In this document: in pieces, positions 1-5,536 of the stretch
Layout of the letters: each line of letters starts with the position of its first letter
How positions within the stretch are numbered: position 1 is the stretch's first letter
Assembly (NCBI GenBank): GCA_027296185.1
Contig: JAPUJL010000084.1
Location: forward strand, 1-6,326
Reading direction: 5' to 3'
Source of the DNA: SAR324 cluster bacterium
GTDB taxonomy: Bacteria > SAR324 > JACQKK01
DNA: 6,326 nucleotides
Notes under the pieces: model-generated
Told to the model about the DNA's origin: nothing
Database searches by the model: none
Seen by the model: only the letters and a program-made list of their open reading frames with translations
Position numbers and translations under genes: made by a program

Positions 1-504
1 GGGGTTCGGCACCACCCACACGAACCCGTACCGCTCCTCCACGGGCAGGGGGATCAGGCTCATCGTATCCGGGTCCAGGCCCGCGAATCCGTAGTCGCCG
101 TCGGGGATGGAAATCAGCCGCCCCTCGGTATCGTAGACCAAGCCATGGTACGGGCAGGCGAAATTTCGCCGTCCCTTGCCGGCGGCTTCCTCGGCCACGG
201 CGGCGCCCCGGTGCCGGCACACGTTGAGGAAGGCGTTGACGCGGCCGTCCGGACCGCGGACGGCGAGGATCGGAACGCCCGTGTCGCACCCGGTGAGGAA
301 ATCGCCCGGCTCGGGCAACTGGCAGGAGAATCCCACCACGATCGGATGATTGCGGAACAGGATCTCCTTCTCCTGGCGCAGTTGCGTCTCCGACGTGTAG
401 GTGGAGACGTCCAGGTAGGAGATGCGCTCCCGCAGACTCTCCTCGGGACGCTCCCGGTAAGCGAGCATCCGCTTCGTCATCTGGATTTGGGTTTCCCGGT
501 TCAT
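1..504 (-). CDS. Rieske [2Fe-2S] ring-hydroxylating oxygenase alpha subunit, N-terminal part (cut by window edge)
   Basis: This is an open frame of 168 codons from an ATG at 504-502, still open at base 1. The visible part is the Rieske domain of a terminal oxygenase. Cys96-x-His98 (in VCRHRG) and Cys117-x2-His120 (in CPYHG) are the expected [2Fe-2S] ligands, followed by the usual GLVYDTEGRL strand. Families of this type take electrons from a reductase or ferredoxin and hydroxylate or demethylate aromatic or other organic substrates at a mononuclear iron. The iron-binding C-terminal domain lies outside the window, so substrate class cannot be judged; full-length relatives are usually about 350-450 residues. 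A purine-rich ribosome binding site, GGAGAGAGG (complement of 514-522), sits 9 bases before the ATG. The gene lies 60 bases downstream of the flavin monooxygenase on the same strand and is probably cotranscribed. No reductase or ferredoxin is seen in the window. Confidence 0.93.
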   Translation of the reverse strand, partial: MNRETQIQMTKRMLAYRERPEESLRERISYLDVSTYTSETQLRQEKEILFRNHPIVVGFSCQLPEPGDFLTGCDTGVPILAVRGPDGRVNAFLNVCRHRGAAVAEEAAGKGRRNFACPYHGLVYDTEGRLISIPDGDYGFAGLDPDTMSLIPLPVEERYGFVWVVPNP

Positions 505-513
505 GGGCTCTTG

Positions 514-522
514 CCTCTCTCC
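514..522 (-). promoter_or_regulatory. Ribosome binding site of the Rieske oxygenase gene
   Basis: GGAGAGAGG on the minus strand ends 9 bases before the ATG at 504 and fixes that start over later in-frame ATGs at residues 9 and 13. The 60-base gap after the monooxygenase stop shows no terminator, which supports cotranscription. Confidence 0.5.
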
Positions 523-564
523 GCTCACTGCGCGGTTTTGTTTGGGGGCACAGCGCTTCGGGGC

Positions 565-1659
565 TCAGGCGCTCTTGGAAAACGCCGGAGGTTCCGCCTC
601 CATCCGCTTGAGCTCGGGCAGCACCGCGTCGGCGAAGAGCCGCAGGTTGCGCTCCGCCTCGTCGTAGGGCATGCCGCCATAGCTGAAGGCCCCGACCAGG
701 CCGCCGCAACCGGTGCGTTCGTGGATGAAGCGGATCTTGTCCAGCACCTGTTGCGGCGTGCCGTAGGGCATCAGCTCGACGAACTGAGCCGCCGATTCCG
801 AGGATCCGGTGCGCTCGATGTGGCGGGCGATGCGGTGATAGAAGTCGTAGCCCTTCAGGTTCTTCAGGTGGCCCGCGGCGAACTCGTAGTGCTTCATCAC
901 CGAGTGGTAGTAGTCGCCGATGTACTTGTGGGCCAGTTCCTTGGCGCGCCCTTCGTCCCGGTCCACGAACACGAATGCGGTGCTGATGGGCGGCGGGGCG
1001 TCGCGGCCATTGGCCTCGCGGAACGCGGCGTTGTAGATGGCGAAGTCCTTTTCCACCTCGGTCCAGGGCTTTTGCGGAATCACCAGAATCCCCAGCCCCA
1101 GCCGCGCCAGGATGGGCAACGAGTCCGGCGACATGGTCGCGGCGTAGGTGCGGTCCTTGAACGACTTGAAGGGCGCCGGGCGAATATCCCGCCGGGGCTG
1201 CTGGACGTATTTTCCGTCGTACTCGCAGTAGCCCTGCTCCAGCGCCGTGGAGATGATTTCGACGTACTCGGCGAACATCTCCCGCGATTCGCCCATGGGT
1301 ACGCGGAAGCCCTCGAACTCCACCCGCCCCAGCCCGCGGCCGACGCCTAAGATCATCCGGCCGTTGCAGAGGTTGTCCAGCATCGCCACCTGCTCCGCCA
1401 CGCGGATCGGGTCGTGCCAGGGCAGCACCACGACCATGGAGCCCAGGTAGACCTTCTCGGTGCATCCGGCCATGTAGGTGAGGAACTGAATCACGTCCGG
1501 GCTGACCAGATAATCGGTGAAGTGGTGCTCCGTGCTCCACACCGACTCGAACCCCAGCGGCTCGACCATCCGGGCCAGCCGCAACTCGTTCTGATAGACC
1601 TCCAAATCCGTCAGGCGGTTTTCGGGATTTTGGAAGAACGCCGTGTAGCCAACGTGCAT
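565..1659 (-). CDS. Luciferase-like monooxygenase (LLM), flavin- or F420-dependent
   Basis: The product is 364 residues, normal for the bacterial luciferase-like TIM-barrel superfamily. These enzymes use reduced FMN or F420 to oxidise small organic molecules. Visible family marks are an N-terminal strand (VGYTAFFQNP), STEHHF at residues 42-47, the PWHDPIRVAEQVAMLD stretch at 80-95, NGRMILGVGRG at 99-109, and a C-terminal GxxGAFxxGGMP segment followed by LRLFADAVLPELKR. The frame is open back to an ATG at 1740, but I choose the ATG at 1659. The family homology starts there, AAGGGA lies 5 bases upstream, and the 27 extra residues look unlike a domain or signal peptide. No membrane segment or export signal is seen, so it is cytoplasmic. 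It leads a minus-strand unit with the Rieske oxygenase and diverges from the ABC operon. Cofactor and substrate cannot be told from sequence; a separate flavin reductase would be needed and is not in view. Confidence 0.93.
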   Translation of the reverse strand: MHVGYTAFFQNPENRLTDLEVYQNELRLARMVEPLGFESVWSTEHHFTDYLVSPDVIQFLTYMAGCTEKVYLGSMVVVLPWHDPIRVAEQVAMLDNLCNGRMILGVGRGLGRVEFEGFRVPMGESREMFAEYVEIISTALEQGYCEYDGKYVQQPRRDIRPAPFKSFKDRTYAATMSPDSLPILARLGLGILVIPQKPWTEVEKDFAIYNAAFREANGRDAPPPISTAFVFVDRDEGRAKELAHKYIGDYYHSVMKHYEFAAGHLKNLKGYDFYHRIARHIERTGSSESAAQFVELMPYGTPQQVLDKIRFIHERTGCGGLVGAFSYGGMPYDEAERNLRLFADAVLPELKRMEAEPPAFSKSA

Positions 1660-1664
1660 GGGAG

Positions 1665-1670
1665 TCCCTT
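1665..1670 (-). promoter_or_regulatory. Ribosome binding site of the monooxygenase gene
   Basis: On the minus strand AAGGGA precedes the ATG at 1659 by 5 bases. This supports the internal start over the upstream ATG at 1740. The site overlaps one arm of the palindrome at 1668-1679. Confidence 0.5.
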
Positions 1671-1679
1671 TCGCGAAAG
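1668..1679. repeat. Perfect 12-bp palindrome CTTTCGCGAAAG
   Basis: The sequence equals its own reverse complement over 12 bases. It lies 8 bases upstream of the monooxygenase start and its AAAG arm runs into the ribosome binding site. It could be a half of a protein operator or, in the mRNA, a small 4-bp hairpin with a CGCG loop that partly hides the Shine-Dalgarno bases. Function is inferred only from position. Confidence 0.35.
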
Positions 1680-1706
1680 CGGAATGGATAAAACACCGGC
1701 CCCGTC

Positions 1707-1725
1707 CCGCTGATGCAACCAGCGG
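1707..1725 (-). other. Short inverted repeat in the monooxygenase leader
   Basis: CCGCTG and CAGCGG are exact reverse complements separated by 7 bases. Transcribed on the minus strand they could form a 6-bp hairpin in the untranslated leader of the monooxygenase mRNA. No run of T follows on either strand, so it is not a standard terminator. It may also be a protein-binding dyad. Confidence 0.3.
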
Positions 1726-1740
1726 CGGACCGAAATCCAA

Positions 1741-1770
1741 TATCTACTAGGGCCGTGGGGATTCGGTCAA
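1741..1770 (-). promoter_or_regulatory. Candidate promoter for the monooxygenase/Rieske unit
   Basis: Reading the minus strand, TTGACC (complement of 1765-1770) matches the sigma-70 -35 consensus at five of six positions. It is followed after 18 bases by TAGATA (complement of 1741-1746), which matches only three of six -10 positions. Transcription would begin around 1734, giving a leader of about 75 bases. The -35 box is convincing; the -10 box is weak and the spacing is one base over the optimum. Confidence 0.28.
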
Positions 1771-1805
1771 GGAAAGTAGTGTGCGAATAGCGGGCTTCAC
1801 CGAAT

Positions 1806-1817
1806 TCGATCGATCGA
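1806..1817. repeat. Perfect 12-bp palindrome TCGATCGATCGA
   Basis: This self-complementary sequence lies almost midway between the two divergent gene starts and directly beside another palindrome, CGAATTCG at 1801-1808. It contains GATC sites and a 4-base periodicity. The central position suits an operator for a dimeric regulator acting on both units, but simple TCGA repetition also occurs by chance in G+C-rich DNA. Confidence 0.3.
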
Positions 1818-1825
1818 GTCCCCGC

Positions 1826-1855
1826 TTGAAGGTGGTGGCGGATTTGGTGTAGCGT
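1826..1855 (+). promoter_or_regulatory. Weak candidate promoter for the ABC transporter operon
   Basis: TTGAAG at 1826-1831 resembles a -35 box (four of six). TAGCGT at 1850-1855, 18 bases on, resembles a -10 box at three of six positions. Transcription would start near 1862, with a leader of roughly 65 bases holding the CGCGCG dyad at 1880-1892. The match is poor, and an activator-dependent or alternative-sigma promoter is equally possible. Confidence 0.18.
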
Positions 1856-1879
1856 TCCGGGGGTCGAACGATTTTGCGG

Positions 1880-1892
1880 CGCGCGACGCGCG
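1880..1892. repeat. CGCGCG-A-CGCGCG dyad upstream of the binding-protein gene
   Basis: Two six-base arms of CGCGCG flank a single A, giving a symmetrical 13-base element 36 bases before the binding-protein ATG. In RNA only a shorter stem with a larger loop could form. It may be an operator or a leader structure, though alternating CG is easily produced by base composition here. Confidence 0.25.
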
Positions 1893-1928
1893 ATTCGGAC
1901 GTCAACCCCTTAGCGAGCGGAGGCAATC

Positions 1929-3185
1929 ATGATCTTCCAGAAAATCGGAGCGGGGCTGCTGGGCCTCGCGATGGCCGGGGCGCTGACGCTCCCGGCGGTC
2001 GCCCAGGAGCCGGTGCGAGTGGGGATGATCGAGCCGTTCTCCGGTCCCGTGGCTCAGATCGGGATCGAGGTTTACGAGAGCGCGCAGTTCATGGCCGATC
2101 GAATCAACGCGGGCGGTGGAGTGCTGGGCGGCCGGCCCCTCGTGATCGTGCGGTTCGACAACGCCATGAACGCCGAAAAGACCACCCAACAGGTGAAGAA
2201 GGCGATCGACGAGGGAATCCGCTTTATCAGCCAGGGGGTGGGCTCGAACCATGCCCTGAACATCATCAAACAGTTGGAAAAGCACAACAAGCGAAACCCC
2301 GAGAAATCGGTGCTGTACCTGAATCACTCGGCGGTAACCACGGCGTTCACCAACGAGCTGTGCTCCTTCTGGCACTTCCGCTTCGACGCCAACGTGGACA
2401 TGAAGGTCGCGGGTCTGGCGACCCAGATGGGCCGGGATCCGAACGTGAAGCGGATCTACATGATCAACCAGAATTACGCCTACGGAAAATCTTTCCAGGC
2501 GATCGCCCGCATCATGATCGCTCAGCGCACGAGCGCGGAACTGGTGGGCGACGACCTGATCGTTCCCTTCGGCAAGGTGCTGGACTTCACCCCCTACGTG
2601 GCCAAGATCAAGTCCGCGGACGCGGATACCGTGTTGACGGGTAATTGGGGTGCGGACATGGTGCGCCTGGTCAAGGCCACCGCCGATGCCGGGCTGGACG
2701 TGCAGTTCTATTCGATCTATGGCGGCCTGCCGGTCTCCATCAACGGCTACGGCATTGAGGCGGGAATGGCCGTGCGCATGAAGCAAATCACTGAGATGCA
2801 CCTGAACGACTACCAGCAAGACGAATTGACGCCGATCATGGCGGCCTATCTGGCCAAGTACGGCCACACCTGGTACGGGGACCGCCAGCGGTTGATCTGG
2901 GAGATGTTCGCCAAGGCGCTGAACAAAGCGGGCAGCGACGATCCGGTCGCGGTAGCCTATGCTCTGGAAGGGATGACCCATCCGGGGCCCAATGGAGAGA
3001 TCTGGATGCGGGCGGAGGACCACCAGATTCACTTTCCGTTGGTGGTCAGCACGCTCGACGACCGGGCGCCCCGGAAAATCGTGTACGAGAAGCAGAACCT
3101 GGGCGTGGGCTGGAAGACCGACGGCTGGGTCAGCCGGGAAGACTTGACTCTGACGACCACCTGCGACATGAAGCGCCCCACCTGA
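1929..3185 (+). CDS. HAAT-family ABC transporter periplasmic substrate-binding protein (LivK-like)
   Basis: This 418-residue protein captures the solute in the periplasm and delivers it to the permeases encoded downstream. A Sec signal peptide is clear: a Lys at residue 5, a hydrophobic core at about 7-21, and a likely cut after AVA (residues 23-25) before QEPVRVG. The mature part is a type I periplasmic-binding fold (Peripla_BP_6): VGMIEPFSGPVAQIG opens the first lobe, followed by INAGGGVLGGRPL, the QGVGSNHA segment, and LCSFWHFRFDANVDMK. The only cysteines are Cys145 and Cys412, the latter in the C-terminal TTCDMKRPT. Both neighbourhoods recall a subfamily common in environmental proteobacteria, annotated as branched-chain amino acid binding, whose ligands are often unknown. 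GGAGG lies 5 bases before the ATG, a strong site that fits high expression. It is the first gene of the operon. Ligand identity cannot be read from the sequence. Confidence 0.93.
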   Translation: MIFQKIGAGLLGLAMAGALTLPAVAQEPVRVGMIEPFSGPVAQIGIEVYESAQFMADRINAGGGVLGGRPLVIVRFDNAMNAEKTTQQVKKAIDEGIRFISQGVGSNHALNIIKQLEKHNKRNPEKSVLYLNHSAVTTAFTNELCSFWHFRFDANVDMKVAGLATQMGRDPNVKRIYMINQNYAYGKSFQAIARIMIAQRTSAELVGDDLIVPFGKVLDFTPYVAKIKSADADTVLTGNWGADMVRLVKATADAGLDVQFYSIYGGLPVSINGYGIEAGMAVRMKQITEMHLNDYQQDELTPIMAAYLAKYGHTWYGDRQRLIWEMFAKALNKAGSDDPVAVAYALEGMTHPGPNGEIWMRAEDHQIHFPLVVSTLDDRAPRKIVYEKQNLGVGWKTDGWVSREDLTLTTTCDMKRPT

Positions 3186-3207
3186 TCCGGCTGCGCCGCG
3201 AAGGGCT

Positions 3208-3230
3208 CCGCTGCTCTCCGAGAGCGGCGG
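3208..3230 (+). other. Strong stem-loop between binding-protein and permease genes
   Basis: Bases 3208-3217 pair with 3221-3230 in a continuous 10-bp stem (nine Watson-Crick pairs and one T-G pair) closed by a CCG loop. It begins 22 bases after the binding-protein stop. No T-run follows (the next bases are gcctgtccgc), so it is not a typical Rho-independent terminator. A stem-loop here is the usual way an ABC operon protects the 3' end of the binding-protein mRNA from exonucleases and lowers output of the membrane genes. That role is inferred from position. Confidence 0.55.
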
Positions 3231-3259
3231 GCCTGTCCGCGGGTGAGGCGCCGAACCGC

Positions 3260-3313
3260 ATGAAAGTCGCCCCCCCGCCCGGCGGCTCCCGGTGCGGAAT
3301 GCGGCCAACCTGA
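3260..3313 (+). pseudogene. Possible relic of a second binding-protein 3' end, or a 17-codon leader ORF
   Basis: A small open frame, ATG to TGA, encodes MKVAPPPGGSRCGMRPT. Its last residues, C-G-M-R-P-T-stop, resemble the true end of the upstream binding protein, C-D-M-K-R-P-T-stop, with one codon missing. The two stretches can also be aligned at DNA level around TGC, ATG and ACCTGA. It could be the tail of a deleted tandem copy, or a leader ORF whose stop, four bases before the livH GTG, couples translation. Only a weak GAGG about 11 bases upstream could serve as ribosome binding site. Chance similarity is not excluded. Confidence 0.2.
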
Positions 3314-3317
3314 GAAA

Positions 3318-4274
3318 GTGACCGCTTTGGAAGTCTTGCTGTTCTCCCTGTTCAACGGGATTCTCTACGGCTTGTTACTGTTCATGCTGTCGAGCGGGCT
3401 CACGCTGATCTTCAGCATGATGGGCATCCTCAATTTCGCCCACGCCAGCTTTTTCATGCTGGGCGCCTACTTCGCCTACCAGATCAGCAAGTACGTGGGC
3501 TTCTGGCCGGCGCTGATCTTCGCCCCGCTGATCGTGGGCGTCGTGGGGGCGCTGATCGAGCGCTACGGGCTGCGGCCCGTGCACAAGTTCGGTCACGTGG
3601 CGGAATTGCTGCTCACCTTCGGGCTGGCCTTCGTCATCGAGGAGGTGGTGCAGATGATCTGGGGCAAGGCGCCGGTGCCCTACGAAATTCCGCAGAGCCT
3701 GAAGTTCCCGGCGTTCAATTGGCTGGGACTGGATTACTCGGCCTACCGGGTGTTCATGGTCTTGATCTCCGTGGCGATCTTCGTGGGGTTGTACGCGTTC
3801 ATCAAGCGCACCCGGGTGGGCCTGATCATCCAGGCGGCGCTCTCTCATCCCGGCATCGTAGGCACCCTCGGCCACAACGTGCCGCGCATCTTCATGTTGG
3901 TCTTCGGCTTCGGCAGCGGACTGGCGGGCATCGCCGGAGTGCTGGGCGGCAACGCCCTGGGCACCGAGCCGGCCATGGCCATCCAGTTGGGCACGATCGT
4001 GTTCGTCGTGATCGTCGTGGGCGGGCTGGGCTCCCTGGGCGGGGCGCTGATCGCCTCGATCTTCATCGGCATCCTGACGAACATCGCGGTTTCCTACGAT
4101 ATCTCGTTCCGCGGCTTCTTCATGGCGCTCGGCGTCAGCAAGGACGCGGTGGGGGTGGGCTCCGATCTCGTCAACATGACCAGCGCGGGCATCTCCCCGA
4201 TATTGCCCTACCTGTTGCTGGTGCTGATGCTCATCGTCCGGCCCCGGGGCCTCTTCGGAAAGCGTGACGTATGA
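3318..4274 (+). CDS. livH: LivH-like ABC transporter inner-membrane permease
   Basis: This 318-residue, strongly hydrophobic protein is one half of the membrane channel of the importer (BPD_transp_2 family). Family marks are GLTLIFSMMGILNFAHASFF at residues 27-46, the VVGGLGSLGGA segment at about 233-243 that couples to the ATPase, and the closing RPRGLFGKR. About eight membrane segments can be inferred from hydrophobic runs. A polar stretch (SKDAVGVGSDLVNMTSAG) before the last helix is longer than in classical LivH and recalls the same environmental subfamily as the binding protein. The start is a GTG at 3318. No good Shine-Dalgarno sequence precedes it, only TGAGAAA directly upstream, so initiation may be weak; a TTG at 3327 is the alternative. 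It follows the stem-loop and overlaps livM by four bases (ATGA at 4271-4274). Transport of amino acids specifically is not shown. Confidence 0.93.
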   Translation: MTALEVLLFSLFNGILYGLLLFMLSSGLTLIFSMMGILNFAHASFFMLGAYFAYQISKYVGFWPALIFAPLIVGVVGALIERYGLRPVHKFGHVAELLLTFGLAFVIEEVVQMIWGKAPVPYEIPQSLKFPAFNWLGLDYSAYRVFMVLISVAIFVGLYAFIKRTRVGLIIQAALSHPGIVGTLGHNVPRIFMLVFGFGSGLAGIAGVLGGNALGTEPAMAIQLGTIVFVVIVVGGLGSLGGALIASIFIGILTNIAVSYDISFRGFFMALGVSKDAVGVGSDLVNMTSAGISPILPYLLLVLMLIVRPRGLFGKRDV

Positions 4275-5536
4275 GACGCCTACTGGGAAAGTCCGGCGTG
4301 TGGCTGGTGGGGGCCGCGATCATCCTGCTCACCCCGGCCATCTTCGATTCGGGGTTCGCCCTGTCGATCATGGGGCAGATGGGCGTCGCCATCATCTTCG
4401 CCCTCGCCTACAACATGCTGCTGGGGCAGGGGGGGATGCTCTCCTTCGGGCACGCCGTCTATTTCGGACTGGCCGGATATTTCACCATCCACTACCTGAC
4501 GCTGATGGGGGACGAGGTGGTGGGCTACTTTCCCGTCAGCCTGCTGCCCATCTTCGGCGGGGTGGTGGGGCTGATCTTCGGGATAGCGATCGGGTTCGTC
4601 TCCACGCGGCGCGCGGGCACCACCTTCGCCATGATCTCCCTCGGCTTCAGCGAGATGGTGACGGCGCTGACTCTGATCCTCGTGGCCTTCTTCAACGGAG
4701 AGGAGGGTATCCAGACCGACCGCTGGGTGGGGCCGGAGCCCCTGGGCATCACCTACGGCCCGGATATCCAGGTCTACTTCCTGATCGGCGTGTGGTGTTT
4801 CCTGGCCACGCTGGCCATGTACGCCATCACGCGCACTCCCTTCGGCCGCATGTCCAATGCCGTGCGGGATAACCCGGAGCGCGCGCAGTTCGTCGGCTAC
4901 AATACCCAGCGGGTGCGCTGGCTGGCCTTCGCCCTTTCCTCGTTCTTCGCCGGTCTGGCGGGCGCGCTGCACGCCATCAATTTCGAGCACGTGGGTTTCG
5001 AGACGGTGGGGCTGGCCCAGTCGGGGATCGTGTTGTTCATGGTCTTCATCGGCGGGGTACGCAACTTCTCCGGACCGATCCTGGGCGCGGTGCTGATCAC
5101 CCTGCTCACGTCGACCCTGGGCGGGATCACCGAGGCGTGGCTGCTTTACTTCGGAGTCTTCTTCGTGCTCATGGTGATCTTCGCGCCGGGCGGCCTGGCT
5201 GGGCTGATCATGCTCCACGAGCCGGTCTGGAAGACGGACGTCCGCCTGCTGCGCGGGATGATCCTGCCTTACGCGGGCGGCCTGGGTACGGCCCTGATCG
5301 CCGGAGTCGGGGTGATCGGACTCATCGAGCTGATCTACTTCAGCTCCCACAAGCTGACCGGGGAATCGCGGATGGTGCTATTGGGGGTCGAGACCAGCGT
5401 GTTCAGCGCGGTCCCGTGGCTGGTGTGCGCGGCTATCGCGGCCGGGGGAATCGTCCTGTGCCGCAAGTCCTTTCCCCGCATGGCGCGGAGCTGGAACGCC
5501 GCCATTGACGAGGTGAGGGCGAGGGCCGCCGCATGA
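4271..5536 (+). CDS. livM: LivM-like ABC transporter permease with C-terminal membrane extension
   Basis: The second permease subunit has 421 residues. The core carries the LivM signature NMLLGQGGMLSFGHAVYFGLAGYF at 48-71, RDNPERAQFVGYNTQRVRW in the middle, and IGGVRNFSGPILGA near 260-271. It reaches the usual end of the family at APGGLAGL (305-312). About 109 further residues follow, containing two more hydrophobic segments (about 333-357 and 380-397) joined by a polar linker and ending in a basic, helical tail. Classical LivM stops soon after the PGG motif; extended versions, as I recall, occur in the subfamily with CSFWHFRFDAN-type binding proteins. The start ATG overlaps the livH stop, and the stop overlaps the start of the ATPase gene (ATGA at 5533-5536), which indicates translational coupling. 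It should pair with LivH to form the heterodimeric channel. Confidence 0.93.
   Translation: MRRLLGKSGVWLVGAAIILLTPAIFDSGFALSIMGQMGVAIIFALAYNMLLGQGGMLSFGHAVYFGLAGYFTIHYLTLMGDEVVGYFPVSLLPIFGGVVGLIFGIAIGFVSTRRAGTTFAMISLGFSEMVTALTLILVAFFNGEEGIQTDRWVGPEPLGITYGPDIQVYFLIGVWCFLATLAMYAITRTPFGRMSNAVRDNPERAQFVGYNTQRVRWLAFALSSFFAGLAGALHAINFEHVGFETVGLAQSGIVLFMVFIGGVRNFSGPILGAVLITLLTSTLGGITEAWLLYFGVFFVLMVIFAPGGLAGLIMLHEPVWKTDVRLLRGMILPYAGGLGTALIAGVGVIGLIELIYFSSHKLTGESRMVLLGVETSVFSAVPWLVCAAIAAGGIVLCRKSFPRMARSWNAAIDEVRARAAA

Larger units (their letters stand above)
1660..1928. promoter_or_regulatory. Divergent intergenic regulatory region
   Basis: This 269-base gap separates the starts of two divergent units and must hold both promoters. 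No credible gene is seen in it. It contains several short symmetrical elements: a perfect 12-bp palindrome at 1668-1679, an inverted repeat with 6-bp arms at 1707-1725, a perfect 12-bp palindrome at 1806-1817, and two CGCGCG arms around one A at 1880-1892. Shared control of the oxygenases and the transporter by one regulator is plausible, but no regulator gene is in the window. Confidence 0.6.

Noticed and set aside
145..1350. Long plus-strand open frame of 401 codons over the oxygenase genes
   Set aside because: It lies antisense to the Rieske and monooxygenase genes, which have clear family motifs. Its translation is low in complexity and rich in His, Arg, Gly and Ala, as expected from the complement of G+C-rich codons.
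1660..1740. Upstream ATG at 1740 as monooxygenase start
   Set aside because: It would add 27 residues without family similarity or signal-peptide character. The ATG at 1659 has a ribosome binding site and begins exactly with the conserved first strand.
1874..2644. Plus-strand 256-codon frame overlapping the start of the binding-protein gene
   Set aside because: It is an out-of-frame reading of the binding-protein gene with Arg/Gly/Asp-rich low-complexity translation and no ribosome binding site of note.
3208..3230. Stem-loop as a Rho-independent terminator
   Set aside because: No T-run follows the stem, and the downstream permease gene belongs to the same transporter, so full termination would be self-defeating.
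1902..3308. Minus-strand open frame of 468 codons opposite the binding protein
   Set aside because: It is an antisense shadow of a gene with a signal peptide, strong ribosome binding site and family motifs. The translation shows no recognisable domain.
4280..5350. Minus-strand open frame of 356 codons opposite livM
   Set aside because: It is antisense to a clear membrane protein gene; the predicted protein is an implausible His-, Asp- and Gln-rich sequence without domain signs.
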